Notes: generated by a model from the sequence alone, not told the origin. A stretch of DNA of 64,000 nt from Cohnella nanjingensis (GCF_014212125.1 NZ_JACJVP010000077.1:1-64000); one strand, 5' to 3'. Numbered from the stretch's first letter, positions 51,601 to 60,730 are shown. Program-made: numbers and translations.

Positions 51601-52254
51601 CAGCCGCTTGAACGTCTCCGCCTTCTCCGACTGAATCCGCAGCGGCTCGACCTGATCCCCCAGCTCGACGACCAAGTCGTTGATCCGCAGCAGGTTCGAC
51701 TCGGTGTCTTCGAGCTTCTTCTGGGCTTCCTTCTTGCGCGCCTTGTACTTCACGATGCCGGACGCTTCCTCGAAGATGCCGCGGCGGTCTTCCGAGCGGG
51801 TACTGAGAATCTCTTCGATCCGGCCTTGCCCGATGATCGAGTACGCTTCCTTGCCGATGCCGGTGTCCATGAACAGCTCGGTGATGTCCTTCAGCCGGCA
51901 GGGCTGCTTGTTGATCAGGTACTCGCTGTCTCCGCTGCGGTGGACCCGCCGGGTGACGGTCACCTCGGCAAAATCGAGGGGCAGCGCCTTGTCGGTATTG
52001 TCGAATGTAATGGACACTTCGCCGAAATTCACGGGGCGCCTAGCGTCGCTGCCGGCGAAGATGACGTCCTGCATGTTGCCGCCGCGCAAGCTCTTCGCGC
52101 TCTGTTCGCCCAACACCCAGCGGATGCCGTCCGAGATGTTGCTCTTGCCGCTGCCGTTAGGTCCGACGACGGCGGTGATGCCGCGTCCGAATTCCAGCTG
52201 CGTCCGGTCGGCGAACGACTTGAAGCCGGCAAGCTCGATCCCTTTCAAGTACAT
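48685..52254 (-). CDS. smc: Chromosome condensation protein SMC
   Basis: SMC forms the condensin-like ring with ScpA and ScpB. The 1189-aa protein has Walker A GPNGSGKSN (31-39), a long coiled coil, the hinge (about 510-680, with the GGSMTGGS end), the return coiled coil, then the ABC signature LSGGERALTAIALLF and Walker B VPFCVLDEVEAALDE. The length matches B. subtilis SMC (1186). GAGAGGTGAGAG precedes the ATG. It starts 16 bp after rnc. Confidence 0.98.
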   Translation of the reverse strand: MYLKGIELAGFKSFADRTQLEFGRGITAVVGPNGSGKSNISDGIRWVLGEQSAKSLRGGNMQDVIFAGSDARRPVNFGEVSITFDNTDKALPLDFAEVTVTRRVHRSGDSEYLINKQPCRLKDITELFMDTGIGKEAYSIIGQGRIEEILSTRSEDRRGIFEEASGIVKYKARKKEAQKKLEDTESNLLRINDLVVELGDQVEPLRIQSEKAETFKRLKEELKSKEIALYVHQIEGVHRSWAETNEKLAKLKEEELRLSTEVSAHDAKLEEDRQALQRLEETLEKLQDELLHTSEETEKSEGYGELLNERQTNLERTRISLAESLTAAEERLAAASTEGEGLMQRQTQVEAELAELGAKLASEETKLSYVDGSGDAEERLKAELFDTMNAMAQARNDIRYCEQQREALERRLSRAEGERAKWQEQHEALLARRAELEERIAACAASVAEVRDRYIAEGTRSSDLTRRLEEAQGDARRWDQKRESLVSRRDTIKELQNDYDGFQHGVREVLKAAKRGQLHGVHGAVAELLTVPAHLEVAVETALGAAMQNIVMENESTSRTAIGYLKQRQSGRATFLPLDVIKPRSVGEGDRRAIGDMEGFVGIACELVSFESRYAGIFGSMLGNVLIAQKLEHANRIASKLQYRYRVVTLDGDVVNAGGSMTGGSLARKASNLLGRQRQLEELDKEIGEADQARTAARETADDLKKELAIVGQNIEQLREAGERERLAEQQAVAERQQLSVEEKQLGEQLAALSGEREGLGTETTDLDAARAEAEARLAAQALEEARLQESIREAEELRRRSQSAKEELQASLTEVKVAIARMEQERQSIGEQTARYRGELSRLQAEKRQLQEALAQNAADAERTAAELVAQRERLNELRLAKREFTEGIEFKRSDRAERHRQLELKESETKEQRAALRQVEEQLRQAEISSNRMDVELDNLLRKLSEEYEIGFEWAKEKYAVPDDVPAAQNEVRELKRRITMLGDVNMGAIEEYKRVSERYEFLDAQKNDLMDAKSKLHAIIREMDEEMSKRFRTTFDEIRGHFVVVFSKLFGGGRADLILSEPDRPLETGIEIVAQPPGKKLQNLQLLSGGERALTAIALLFAILNVKPVPFCVLDEVEAALDEANVARYAHYMREFSELTQFIVVTHRKGTMEEADMLYGVTMEEGGVSKLVSVKLEEGEAMTATA

Positions 52255-52270
52255 GTCGGTCTCTCACCTC

Positions 52271-52996
52271 TCAAGTTCCCTTCGCATTCCCGAAGCCCTG
52301 CGCGCCTTCTTCGCGCAAGTAGCGCAGCGCTTTGGACGCGGCCTGCTGCTCGGCTTCCTTCTTCGAGCGGCCCACGCCCTGGCCGAGGCTCTTGTCCCCG
52401 ACGTGCACGACCGCCACGAATTCGCGGTCGTGCGCCGGCCCCCGCTCCTCGACGATCCGGTAGTCCAGCGGCCCCAGGCTCAGATGCTGGACCCGCTCCT
52501 GCAGCTCCGTCTTGTGGTCCTTCAGCGGCGCCTGTCCTTCTCGGGGCAGATGGGCGAAAAGATGGCGGTCGAGGAACGTCCGGACCTCGTCGAGGCCCTG
52601 GTCCAGGTACAGCGCGCCCACGAACGCCTCGAACGCGTCCGCGAGCAGCGACGGCCGGGTCCGTCCGCCCGTTTGCTCCTCCCCTTTGCCCAGCAGCACG
52701 ACCTGCCCGAAATCGAGCGCCTCGGCAAAACGGACAAGCGACGGCTCGCAGACGATGCCCGCGCGCAGCCGCGTGAGCTCCCCTTCGGGCCGGTCGGGAT
52801 ACATGCGATACAGCGCTTCGGATACCGTGAGCTGCAGCACCGCGTCCCCCAGAAATTCGAGCCGCTCGTTATGCTCGACGCGCGAGCCCCGCTGTTCGTT
52901 CACGTAAGACGTATGCGTAAAAGCTTGGCGAAGCAGCGCACTGCTGCGAAAACGGACGTTCGCCCGCTCCTGCAGCCGGCGAAAAGCGTCGCTCAT
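52271..52996 (-). CDS. rnc: Ribonuclease III
   Basis: RNase III cuts double-stranded RNA in rRNA maturation. The 241-aa protein has the signature ERLEFLGDAVL (44-54), the second catalytic region LADAFEAFVGALYLDQG and a C-terminal dsRNA-binding domain (about 160-232, SKKEAEQQAASKAL). AGGAGG precedes the ATG. It lies between fabF and smc, the conserved order. Confidence 0.97.
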   Translation of the reverse strand: MSDAFRRLQERANVRFRSSALLRQAFTHTSYVNEQRGSRVEHNERLEFLGDAVLQLTVSEALYRMYPDRPEGELTRLRAGIVCEPSLVRFAEALDFGQVVLLGKGEEQTGGRTRPSLLADAFEAFVGALYLDQGLDEVRTFLDRHLFAHLPREGQAPLKDHKTELQERVQHLSLGPLDYRIVEERGPAHDREFVAVVHVGDKSLGQGVGRSKKEAEQQAASKALRYLREEGAQGFGNAKGT

Positions 52997-53046
52997 ATCG
53001 GCAACCTCCTCATCGTTCGGTCCTTGCCGGCGCCTTAGACGAACAA

Positions 53047-53073
53047 GACGCAGGCGGCTGCGCCGCCTGCGTC
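53047..53073 (-). terminator. Strong hairpin between fabF and rnc
   Basis: A 12-bp perfect GC-rich inverted repeat (GACGCAGGCGGC with its complement) and a 3-nt loop. It is followed on the minus strand by TTGTTCGTCT, a weak U-tract, so attenuation rather than full termination is likely. Confidence 0.5.
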
Positions 53074-53088
53074 ACACGTTCGCGCCGA

Positions 53089-54330
53089 TTAGGCTTCGTA
53101 TTTACGCAAAATGATGGTGGCGTTGTGTCCGCCGAATCCGAACGAGTTCGACAAGGCGACGTTGATGTCGGCCTGTCTCGGCACGTTCGGAATGTAGTCG
53201 AGATCGCACTCCGGATCCTGCTGATCCAGATTGATCGTCGGCGGCAAAACGCCGTTCTTCAGCGCGAGGCCGAGAATGACCGCCTCCACGCCGCCGGCGG
53301 CGCCCAGCATATGGCCCGTCATCGACTTGGTCGAGCTGACGGCCAGCTTGTAGGCATGCTCGCCGAACGCGGTCTTGATCGCCGTCGTCTCCGACTTGTC
53401 GCCGACCGGCGTGGACGTTCCGTGCGCGTTGATATAGCCGATCTCCTCCGGCGCGATGCCGGCGTCCTTGATCGCGCGCGTCATGCAGCGGGCCGCGCCG
53501 TCCGGATCGGGCTCGGTCATGTGATGGGCGTCGCCGCTCATCCCGTACCCGATCACTTCGGCGTAGATGCGGGCGCCGCGCTTCTGCGCGTGCTCCAGCG
53601 ATTCGAGGATCAGCACGCCCGCGCCTTCGCCCATGACGAAGCCGTCGCGGTCGACGTCGAACGGACGGCTCGCCTTCTCCGGCTCTTCGTTGCGCGTGCT
53701 CATGGCCCGCATATTCGAGAAGCCGGCGACGGCGATCGGCCGGATCGTCGCTTCGGCGCCGCCGCAGATCATGACGTCCGCGTCGCCGCGCTGAATCATC
53801 TTGTACGAATCGCCGATGGAGTGCGTCCCCGTCGCGCAGGCGGTCACCGCGGTCGTGTTCGGACCCTTGGCGCCCGTGGCGATGGACACTTGGCCGCTCG
53901 CCATGTTCGCGATCATCATCGGAATGAAGAACGGGCTGACGCGGCGCGGGCCCTTCTCCATCAGAATCGTATGCTGGTCTTCCCAAGTGCCGAGCCCGCC
54001 GATGCCGGAGCCGACGATGACGCCGACCCGTTCGGGATCCGCGTTCTCGCCGATGGCAAGACCCGCGTCCCGCACCGCGCTAAGGCTCGCGGCCATGCCG
54101 AACTGGACGAAGCGGTCCATGCGGCGCGCTTCCTTCTTGTCGACGCCGTGCGCCTCCGGATCCCAGTTCTTCACTTCGGCCGCGATCTTCGTCGGGTAAT
54201 CGCTCGTGTCGAAGGCTTCGATCAGGCTGACGCCGGATTTGCCTTCGAGCAGGTTGTTCCAGAACGTATCTAAATCGGTACCGAGGGAAGTCACGACCCC
54301 CATGCCGGTAACCACGACGCGTTGATTCAA
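53089..54330 (-). CDS. fabF: Beta-ketoacyl-ACP synthase II
   Basis: FabF elongates acyl-ACP chains with malonyl-ACP. The 413-aa protein has the catalytic Cys in TACATGTH (about residue 165), His in HGTSTPVGD, and His in [13 protein letters not shown] use the TTG at 54330, which gives the usual [11 protein letters not shown] start with AGAGGTG 8 nt upstream. A GTG at 54342 is in frame but sits on that SD. It follows acpP after a terminator-like hairpin. Confidence 0.96.
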   Translation of the reverse strand: MNQRVVVTGMGVVTSLGTDLDTFWNNLLEGKSGVSLIEAFDTSDYPTKIAAEVKNWDPEAHGVDKKEARRMDRFVQFGMAASLSAVRDAGLAIGENADPERVGVIVGSGIGGLGTWEDQHTILMEKGPRRVSPFFIPMMIANMASGQVSIATGAKGPNTTAVTACATGTHSIGDSYKMIQRGDADVMICGGAEATIRPIAVAGFSNMRAMSTRNEEPEKASRPFDVDRDGFVMGEGAGVLILESLEHAQKRGARIYAEVIGYGMSGDAHHMTEPDPDGAARCMTRAIKDAGIAPEEIGYINAHGTSTPVGDKSETTAIKTAFGEHAYKLAVSSTKSMTGHMLGAAGGVEAVILGLALKNGVLPPTINLDQQDPECDLDYIPNVPRQADINVALSNSFGFGGHNATIILRKYEA

Positions 54331-54358
54331 AGCTCCATTCACCTCTTCGGCAGCAAGT

Positions 54359-54402
54359 AAAAACGGGGTCGCCCTCCTCGAAAGGAGGACGAGCGCGTTT
54401 TT
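54359..54402. terminator. Intrinsic terminator between acpP and fabF
   Basis: An imperfect 14-bp stem (CCTCC/GGAGG core) with a 6-nt loop and five A or T on each side. On the minus strand the T-run is only 17 bp before fabF, so fabF would be expressed by read-through, with acpP in excess. Confidence 0.65.
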
Positions 54403-54513
54403 ATCGAAGTCGATTCAGAAAAGAATAGGTGAAGCATATCCTCCCGGAACCGTCAAAAAATGACGCTTGAATGTGGAGAAGTCCCGTTACGACGAACGGG
54501 ACTAGGCAGATCA

Positions 54514-54747
54514 TTAGGCATGAGATTGTATGTAATTTACGACTTCTCCCACCGTTGTGATCTTCTCTGCATCCTCATCGGAGATCTCCAAGTCGAATTC
54601 GTCTTCGAGCTCCATCACGAGTTCAACCACGTCGAGAGAGTCAGCGCCCAAGTCATCCTTGAAGTTCGCTTCATTGGTTACTTCCGCCTCTTCAACACCC
54701 AGGCGTTCGACCACGATGCGTTTCACGCGATCATATACATCGGACAT
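54514..54747 (-). CDS. acpP: Acyl carrier protein
   Basis: ACP carries growing acyl chains on a phosphopantetheine arm attached to Ser37 in [12 protein letters not shown]. The 77-aa acidic protein starts [29 protein letters not shown] sets the ATG at 54747. It lies between fabG and fabF with its own promoter, consistent with the large amounts needed. Confidence 0.98.
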   Translation of the reverse strand: MSDVYDRVKRIVVERLGVEEAEVTNEANFKDDLGADSLDVVELVMELEDEFDLEISDEDAEKITTVGEVVNYIQSHA

Positions 54748-54768
54748 CCGGTTCACCTCCCTTTTCGT

Positions 54769-54797
54769 ATTATACGAGATTGAGGGACAAAAAGCCA
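54769..54797 (-). promoter_or_regulatory. Promoter candidate for acpP
   Basis: A consensus -10 TATAAT at 54769-54774 with a weak -35 TGGCTT at 54792-54797 (17-bp spacer), about 20 bp before the SD of acpP. Confidence 0.5.
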
Positions 54798-54891
54798 TAG
54801 CGTAAACGGTTACCGCGTATGCCCTATTGCCTTGCGCCGCACGCCCGCGAACGGAGTCGCCGGGGTACGGCAGCCTTGCTTCCCGCCGCGT

Positions 54892-55644
54892 TTACATGTA
54901 CATGCCGCCGTCGACGTGAATCGTCTGGCCGGTCATGTACGCCGCCGCATCGGACGCGAGGTAGAGCACCGCGGACGCGATCTCTTCCGGCTTGCCCATG
55001 CGGCCGAGCGGGATGTCCTTTAGCATGCCCTCCCGCAGCTCGGGAGACAGCTTGTCCGTCATATCGGTCTCGATGAAGCCCGGCGCCACCGCGTTGACGG
55101 TGATGCCGCGCGACGACAGCTCGCGCGCCGCCGACTTGGTGAGACCGATGACGCCGGCCTTGGCGGCGACGTAGTTGGCTTGCCCGGCGTTGCCGAGCAC
55201 GCCCACGACCGAAGAGATGTTGATGATCCGGCCGGCGCGCTGCTTCATCATCGGGCGGGTCACGGCTTTGATGCCGTTGAACACGCCTTTGAGGTTCGTC
55301 TCGATGACGGCGTCGAACTCTTCTTCCTTCATCCGCATGATTAGGTTGTCACGCGTGATGCCGGCGTTATTCACGAGGATGTCCAGCTTGCCGAAGGATT
55401 CGAGCGTCGTCTGGACCATCGCGTCGAATTCCGCCGCTTTGCCGACGTTCGCCTGGACGAGGATCGCTCGGCGTCCCAGCGCTACGATCGCCTTCGCCGT
55501 CTCCGCGGCGGCCGCTTCGCTGCCGGCGTAGTTCACGGCGACGTCCGCGCCCGCTTCCGCCAGCGCGATGGCGATCGCCCGGCCGATGCCGCGCGAAGCG
55601 CCCGTCACGAGCGCGGTCTTGCCCGTCAAATCCCACTGTGCCAT
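54892..55644 (-). CDS. fabG: 3-oxoacyl-ACP reductase
   Basis: FabG reduces beta-ketoacyl-ACP with NADPH. The 250-aa SDR has TGASRGIGR (14-22), NNAGITRDN, catalytic Ser in ISSVVG, Tyr158 and Lys162 in YVAAKAG, and the C-terminal [27 protein letters not shown] precedes the ATG. It lies between fabD and acpP as in B. subtilis. Confidence 0.97.
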   Translation of the reverse strand: MAQWDLTGKTALVTGASRGIGRAIAIALAEAGADVAVNYAGSEAAAAETAKAIVALGRRAILVQANVGKAAEFDAMVQTTLESFGKLDILVNNAGITRDNLIMRMKEEEFDAVIETNLKGVFNGIKAVTRPMMKQRAGRIINISSVVGVLGNAGQANYVAAKAGVIGLTKSAARELSSRGITVNAVAPGFIETDMTDKLSPELREGMLKDIPLGRMGKPEEIASAVLYLASDAAAYMTGQTIHVDGGMYM

Positions 55645-55718
55645 GTGAATTTCCCCTTTCGCTTTGGGCGTTCAGGAGCGGCGGCCGTTCGCGGCGCGGA
55701 GCCGCGGGGCGCAGCCGC

Positions 55719-56648
55719 TTAAGCCAGCGCCGCTTCGGCGGCCGCAGCCGCGCTGTTCACCGAGATGACCTGAACGGCCTTGTCGATCTTCTTGATGAGA
55801 CCGGCCAGGACGGTGCCCGAGCCGATCTCGACGAACGTATCGACGCCTTCGCCGATCAGGTAGCGGATGCCGTCCTCCCACAGGACGGGGGAGACGACCT
55901 GATCGACCAGCAGCCCGCGCAGCGCTTCGCCGGAAGAGACCGCCGTCGCGCTTACGTTCGCCACGACCGGCACGGCCGCATCGCGGAACGCGACGTCGGC
56001 CAGTTCGCCGGCCAAACGATCGGCCGCGGGCTTCATCAGCGACGAATGGAACGGTCCGCTCACGTCGAGCGGAATGACGCGCTTCGCGCCCGCTTCCTTG
56101 CCCCGCTCGCCGACGGCCGCGACGCCCGCCGCCGTGCCGGATACGACGATCTGGCCGGGGCAGTTCACGTTCGCGAGCTCGACCTGGCCGACCTTAGCCG
56201 AGATGTCCCGGCACAGCGCGTCCAGCGCTTCGCGGTCCGCGCCGAGCGTCGCCGCCATGGCGCCTTGACCGCTGGGCACGGCCTGCTCCATGAACTGGCC
56301 GCGCGCGCGAACGAGCCGCACCGCGTCTTCGAAGTCCAGCACGTTCGCCGCGACCAGCGCGCTGTACTCGCCCAGGCTATGCCCGGCTACGTAATCCGGC
56401 TTCACGCCTCGTGCCTTGAACGCTTCGAGCAGCGCAATGCTCGTCGCGAGGAGCGCGGGCTGCGTGTTCGCCGTCATCTTCAGCTCTTCCTCCGGCCCTT
56501 CGAACGAGAGCTTGGAGATCGGGAAGCCCAGCGCCCGGTCCGCCGTATCGTAGACGCGCCGGGACGCTTCGAATTGCGCGTACGCGTCTTGTCCCATGCC
56601 GACGGCTTGCGCCCCTTGCCCCGGGAATACGAATGCGATTTTACCCAT
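55719..56648 (-). CDS. fabD: Malonyl-CoA-ACP transacylase
   Basis: FabD moves malonyl groups from CoA to ACP. The 309-aa protein has FVFPGQGAQAVGMG at the N-terminus, the catalytic Ser91 in GHSLGEYSALVA, and the catalytic His in SGPFHSSLM. AGGAGG precedes the ATG. The order fabH, fabD, fabG fits the Firmicute fatty-acid operon. Confidence 0.97.
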   Translation of the reverse strand: MGKIAFVFPGQGAQAVGMGQDAYAQFEASRRVYDTADRALGFPISKLSFEGPEEELKMTANTQPALLATSIALLEAFKARGVKPDYVAGHSLGEYSALVAANVLDFEDAVRLVRARGQFMEQAVPSGQGAMAATLGADREALDALCRDISAKVGQVELANVNCPGQIVVSGTAAGVAAVGERGKEAGAKRVIPLDVSGPFHSSLMKPAADRLAGELADVAFRDAAVPVVANVSATAVSSGEALRGLLVDQVVSPVLWEDGIRYLIGEGVDTFVEIGSGTVLAGLIKKIDKAVQVISVNSAAAAAEAALA

Positions 56649-56672
56649 CAGTCGTGAGCCTCCTGAACTTGA

Positions 56673-57659
56673 TTACCAGACCAATACCGAGGCGCCCCAG
56701 GTCAAGCCGCCGCCGAAGCCGACGAGCACGATCCGGTCGCCTTCCTTCACGCGGCCGTCCTCTACGGCTTCCGCCAGCGCGAGGGGGATGGACGCCGCCG
56801 ACATGTTGCCGTACTTGTCCACGTTGATTACGCACTTCTCCTGCGGCAGATCGAGCCGTTCGAGCGAGGCTTGAATGATGCGAATGTTCGCCTGGTGCGG
56901 GATGAGCAGATCGATCTCTTCCTTGGCCACGCCCGCCTTCCGCAGCGCTTCGTCCGCCGCGTTGCCCATGATGCGGGCGGCGAATTTGAACACCTCGCGC
57001 CCGTTCATCTGCATGAAGTGCTGGCGTTCCGCGATCGAGCGTTCCGAGGAAGGCATGCGCGATCCGCCGCCGGGCAGGCGCAGATGTTCGCCGCCGGAGC
57101 CGTCGGCGCCGAGCTCGAACGACCGGAAGCCGCGTCCCTCCGGCACTTGGCCGATGACGACGGCGCCCGCGCCGTCGCCGAACAGCACGCAGGTGTTGCG
57201 GTCGGTGTAGTCCGTGATGCGCGAGAGCGTGTCCGCTCCGATGACCAGCGCATACTTGTACGCCCCGAGCGCGATGAAGCCGGAAGCGTTGGCGAGACCA
57301 TAGATGAAGCCCGAGCAGGCCGCCGACAGATCGAAGGCCGCCGCCTTCTTCGCGCCGAGCCGGTCCTGCAGGATGCAGGCGGTCGACGGGAAGAACATGT
57401 CCGGCGTGATCGTCGCGACGATGATCAGGTCCAATTGGTCGGCCGTGATGCCGGCCGCCGCCAGCGCGCGGACGGACGCTTCGTAGGCGAGGTCGGAAGT
57501 CGCTTCGTGCTCCGCCGCGATCCGGCGCTCCCGGATCCCCGTGCGGCTGACGATCCACTCGTCGTTCGTGTCGACGATGCGTTCGAGATCTTGGTTCGTT
57601 AAGCGGCGTTCGGGAGCGTACTTGCCGGTCCCCAGAATGCCGACGGGAATTCCATTCAT
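56673..57659 (-). CDS. fabH: Beta-ketoacyl-ACP synthase III
   Basis: FabH starts fatty-acid synthesis by condensing acyl-CoA with malonyl-ACP; in this group branched-chain primers are preferred. The 328-aa protein has the catalytic Cys115 in LSAACSGFIYGL, His in PHQANIRI and Asn in VDKYGNMSAASIP. It lies 10 bp after plsX. In B. subtilis fabH paralogues lie elsewhere, so its place inside the plsX-fabD operon differs from that species. Confidence 0.96.
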   Translation of the reverse strand: MNGIPVGILGTGKYAPERRLTNQDLERIVDTNDEWIVSRTGIRERRIAAEHEATSDLAYEASVRALAAAGITADQLDLIIVATITPDMFFPSTACILQDRLGAKKAAAFDLSAACSGFIYGLANASGFIALGAYKYALVIGADTLSRITDYTDRNTCVLFGDGAGAVVIGQVPEGRGFRSFELGADGSGGEHLRLPGGGSRMPSSERSIAERQHFMQMNGREVFKFAARIMGNAADEALRKAGVAKEEIDLLIPHQANIRIIQASLERLDLPQEKCVINVDKYGNMSAASIPLALAEAVEDGRVKEGDRIVLVGFGGGLTWGASVLVW

Positions 57660-57669
57660 CCGTTATCTC

Positions 57670-58659
57670 TCACTTTCCGCCGAATTCGTCGGCCAAGGCA
57701 GGAATGAGTCCGTTGCCGATCGCGATCCGCGCCTGCCGAATGGCATTTTTCACCGCGACCGCATCGGATGAGCCGTGGCCCTTGATGACCAGCCCGTTAA
57801 CCCCCAGCAGCGGCGCGCCTCCGTGCTCGGTATAATCCATTTTCTTGCGGACGCGGCGCAGGCCGGGCATCATGAGCGCCGCCGCGATCTTCGTCTTCCA
57901 GTTCGCGGTGAATTCTTCCTTGAGCACCTTGAAGATCGTGCCCGCCGCGCCTTCCATCGCCTTCAGCAGGATATTGCCCGCGAAGCCGTCGCACACGAGC
58001 ACGTCGCAGTTGCGCTCCAGCACGTCGCGCGCCTCCACGTTGCCGACGAAGTGAATCGGCGCCGGCTCCAGCAGCTCGAACGCGGCCTTGGTCAGCTCGT
58101 TGCCCTTGGCCGCCTCGGTGCCGACGTTCAGGAGCCCTACGCGGGGCTTCTTCATGCCGTGCACCTTCTCCCGGTATAGCGTGCCCATCAACGCGTACTG
58201 CAGGAGATGCTCCGGCTTCGCGTCCATGTTCGCGCCCAGGTCGAGCGCCAGCACGCCGATATCGTCGAGCGTCGGCAGCACGGGCGCGAGGCCCGGCCGC
58301 TCGATGCCTTTGAGCCGCCCGACGACGAGCAGGCCCACGGCCATGAGCGCGCCGGTATTGCCCGAGGAGATCATCGCGTCGGCCTCGCCTTCCTTCACCA
58401 TGCGGCCGGCCACGACCATCGACGAGTCGGATTTGCGCCGTACGGCGCGCACCGGCTCGTCGTCGCTCTCGATGAGCTCGAGCGCCGGGACGATCTTCAC
58501 GTTAGACGGCTTGCCCTGCGCGAGCAGCGGCTCGATCGCATCCGGCCGGCCTACCAGCAGAATCTCGGTATCCGGCCATTCCTTCGCCGCCGCCAGCGCC
58601 CCTTCGACTTGCGCCTGGGGAGCGTGATCGCCGCCCATCGCGTCAATGGCGATCCTCAT
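57670..58659 (-). CDS. plsX: Phosphate acyltransferase PlsX
   Basis: PlsX makes acyl-phosphate from acyl-ACP for phospholipid synthesis. The 329-aa protein begins MRIAIDAMGGDHAP and contains SSGNTGALMAVGLL and VCDGFAGNILLK, family signatures. The ATG at 58659 follows AAGGGGGAG and lies inside the fapR 3' end (17-bp overlap), so the two are translated together. Confidence 0.97.
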   Translation of the reverse strand: MRIAIDAMGGDHAPQAQVEGALAAAKEWPDTEILLVGRPDAIEPLLAQGKPSNVKIVPALELIESDDEPVRAVRRKSDSSMVVAGRMVKEGEADAMISSGNTGALMAVGLLVVGRLKGIERPGLAPVLPTLDDIGVLALDLGANMDAKPEHLLQYALMGTLYREKVHGMKKPRVGLLNVGTEAAKGNELTKAAFELLEPAPIHFVGNVEARDVLERNCDVLVCDGFAGNILLKAMEGAAGTIFKVLKEEFTANWKTKIAAALMMPGLRRVRKKMDYTEHGGAPLLGVNGLVIKGHGSSDAVAVKNAIRQARIAIGNGLIPALADEFGGK

Positions 58660-59248
58660 GAACGTCTCCCCCTTCGCGATCCGGTTCGCCCGCGGAACGG
58701 TATATGACGAAGTTCCCTTGGAACACCATTTCATCCCCCACGTATGTGAACACTTCTACTTTGGCTTTGCCTTTTTGCGCGCCGCTCGATCGGACGTACG
58801 CCTTGGCGATGCACTTCTCCCCGAGCCGCGCGGGCCGGATGAAGCGAATGTCCGCGGACGCCGTCAAGGCGATCTCGTCGTTGATGACCGCGACCGCCAG
58901 CGAGTTCGCCTGCGCGAACACGTGATGGCCCCGGGCGATGCCGCTGCGGGAGAAGACGTGCTCCTCCCGGATCTCGAACAGCGAGATGCCGCTCTTGTCC
59001 AGCTGAAGGTCAAGAATGTCGCCGATGACTTCGTGCAGCGGCAAGGAGCGCACGGGGTCGTAGGACCGTTCCGCCATCAGCTTCAGCCGCTCTCGGAGTT
59101 CGGGGATAGACAATTCGAGCCGATCCAGCCGAATCGTCTGGATGCTCACCTTCAGCAAGCGGGTCAGTTCGCGGTCGGTAAGGAACGGATTCTCCTCGAT
59201 TAGCCGGCTGAGCTGCTGATGGCGCTGTCGCTTCGGAAGACGTTCCAT
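58643..59248 (-). CDS. fapR: Fatty acid and phospholipid synthesis repressor FapR
   Basis: FapR represses lipid-synthesis genes and is released by malonyl-CoA. The 201-aa protein has an N-terminal helix-turn-helix (FLTDRELTRLLKVSIQTIRL) and a hotdog ligand domain (about 80-185) with RGHHVFAQANSLAVAVI. A FapR-like site lies 25 bp before its start, so it probably represses its own operon with plsX and fabH. Confidence 0.96.
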   Translation of the reverse strand: MERLPKRQRHQQLSRLIEENPFLTDRELTRLLKVSIQTIRLDRLELSIPELRERLKLMAERSYDPVRSLPLHEVIGDILDLQLDKSGISLFEIREEHVFSRSGIARGHHVFAQANSLAVAVINDEIALTASADIRFIRPARLGEKCIAKAYVRSSGAQKGKAKVEVFTYVGDEMVFQGNFVIYRSAGEPDREGGDVHEDRH

Positions 59249-59273
59249 GCCGCCACCGCCTTATAAGTTCATA

Positions 59274-59290
59274 CTGATACCTGGTGCCAA
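59274..59290. promoter_or_regulatory. FapR operator and promoter of the fapR-plsX-fab operon
   Basis: CTGATACCTGGTGCCAA matches the FapR site (TTAGTACCT-type palindrome, from memory) at about 11 of 17 positions. It covers the -10 (TATCAG, 59274-59279) and spacer of a promoter candidate with -35 TTTACG at 59297-59302. Confidence 0.65.
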
Positions 59291-59303
59291 AAAAAGCGTA
59301 AAG

Positions 59304-59342
59304 AAAAACGCGCCGGGGACGCTGGTCACGCCAAGACGCGTT
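59304..59342 (-). terminator. Terminator after rpmF
   Basis: On the minus strand AACGCG pairs with CGCGTT around an inner imperfect stem, followed by TTTTTCTTT. It separates rpmF from the fapR operon. Confidence 0.6.
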
Positions 59343-59348
59343 GTTCGA

Positions 59349-59522
59349 TTATTGCTTGATGACTTCGCGGGATTTATACGTACCGCAAACTTTGCAAACA
59401 CGGTGCGCAAGCTTCAGCTCGCCGCATTGATCGCATTTCACCATGCCCGGGACCACCAATTTGAAGTGCGTCCGGCGCTTGTGCTTGCGGGCTTTCGATG
59501 TTTTTCCAAAAGGTACTGCCAT
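59349..59522 (-). CDS. rpmF: 50S ribosomal protein L32
   Basis: A 57-aa protein, [20 protein letters not shown] at the start, then [20 protein letters not shown] with two CxxC pairs that bind zinc. It is therefore the zinc-containing form of L32. AAGGAGGTGG precedes the ATG at 59522. It is the expected partner of the DUF177 gene directly upstream. Confidence 0.97.
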   Translation of the reverse strand: MAVPFGKTSKARKHKRRTHFKLVVPGMVKCDQCGELKLAHRVCKVCGTYKSREVIKQ

Positions 59523-59588
59523 GTTCCCACCTCCTTATCAGAGTCGAAACGATATCGGCCTTTATCGGCGATCATTTTCGATAGTCGG

Positions 59589-60107
59589 TTACGCCTGCGG
59601 CTTCCAGCCCTTGAGCGCCTCGAGCCGAGGATCGATCTTGTGCTGCTGGCATTGGCAGGCTTGCTCGTTGCGGTTCTGCCCGCAGTCCGGGCACAGCCCC
59701 TTGCAATCTTCCTTGCAGAGCGGCGCAAGCGGCAGAGAGAGCATCAGCTCTTCCTCTACGTAAGGACGGAGCTCCAGCCGTTCGCCGTGGAACGGAACGA
59801 AGTCTTCGTCATCCTGCTCGCCGCGGGCCGCGACTTCCTGCGAGACGTGCTTGAACGTCTCTTCATACGGAAATTCGTATTCGCCTTCGAGAGGCGTCAG
59901 GCATCGGGAGCAGAGCAGTTGCAGCTTGCCCGTCAGCGTTCCCGTCACGTTCACGATCCCGTCGGCCGCGATCGCCGTCAGCTGCGCGTGAAGCGGGCCG
60001 AGCGGGGTCGCGTCGCGCATCTCCGCGAACAGCGAGGTCACGTCGATCGACTCTTGCAAGATGACCGGCTCCTTGCGGGTTACCAGCTCTTGTACGTTTA
60101 GCAGCAT
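59589..60107 (-). CDS. YceD/DUF177-family protein (YlbN)
   Basis: A 172-aa protein of the family almost always found next to rpmF and thought to act in ribosomal RNA or large-subunit maturation. It has the CSRCL motif in the middle and a C-terminal Cys cluster (CKEDCKGLCPDCGQN, then CQC). GGAG lies 8 nt before the ATG at 60107. It is cotranscribed with rpmF. Confidence 0.93.
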   Translation of the reverse strand: MLLNVQELVTRKEPVILQESIDVTSLFAEMRDATPLGPLHAQLTAIAADGIVNVTGTLTGKLQLLCSRCLTPLEGEYEFPYEETFKHVSQEVAARGEQDDEDFVPFHGERLELRPYVEEELMLSLPLAPLCKEDCKGLCPDCGQNRNEQACQCQQHKIDPRLEALKGWKPQA

Positions 60108-60134
60108 ATTTATCACTCCAAACAAACAAAATTT

Positions 60135-60164
60135 ATTATATCCATGCCGGGCGCCTTTTGTCAA
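60135..60164 (-). promoter_or_regulatory. Consensus sigma-A promoter for the DUF177-rpmF operon
   Basis: TTGACA at 60159-60164 and TATAAT at 60135-60140 with an 18-bp spacer; both hexamers are perfect. It lies about 30 bp before the gene and should be very strong. Confidence 0.9.
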
Positions 60165-60689
60165 CAAATTCGCGTCAACCCGGAAAATGCAACCACTGCC
60201 GGACAGGCGGGATCCGGTGCTCCCGCGAGGATGGCGGATGGCGGCGATGACGAGGCTGCAGCGGGCGCTCGCGCGTTCCCCGAGGGCCCCCTTTATTGGG
60301 ATGGTCTCCGCGGTCGGCCTTACATCCGGACTTTTTGCTCCTATTAGATAACGCTCACGCAATCGCGCCTATAATTCAGAGCAATTCACTCCTATTGAGT
60401 GCGATCGCGTCATCGGTCCTTTATGCGCTTCGCTTTTATATGGATAGCGCCTCACGAGCTCCCGCCTCGTATGGGAGCTTTCCCGCGCCTTTTTCGGCCC
60501 CTGCTCCGGAACGGCACGTTCAGGCGCCGCCGATCGGAGAGGGTTCTTGCATTCGCTGCCGGTGGACGGCTGCCGGAATTCCTATTGTACTCCTTTTTCG
60601 CGCGCTTTCACACAGCATCCGATTCTAGCCGCTGATTCGCCTTCCGCCCCCGCCCCCTTCCCCGGCGCATTCCTTCCGCCCGTCCCGCC
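60165..60689. other. Divergent intergenic region with no recognisable gene
   Basis: About 525 bp between the DUF177 promoter and the tmcAL promoter. The open frames lack SD sequences and protein-like composition. I see no tRNA, riboswitch or repeat here. Confidence 0.6.
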
Positions 60690-60699
60690 GTGGTATAGT
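60690..60699 (+). promoter_or_regulatory. Extended -10 promoter for tmcAL
   Basis: TGG directly before TATAGT (60694-60699) forms an extended -10 element with no good -35 box, about 32 bp before the ATG. Confidence 0.5.
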
Positions 60700-60730
60700 G
60701 GAGACAAATTTTGCACCGGGGGAGCATGCC

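Noticed and set aside
53125-54273. 382-codon plus-strand frame opposite fabF
   Set aside because: Antisense of a fully conserved FabF with His/Arg/Val-rich shadow composition.
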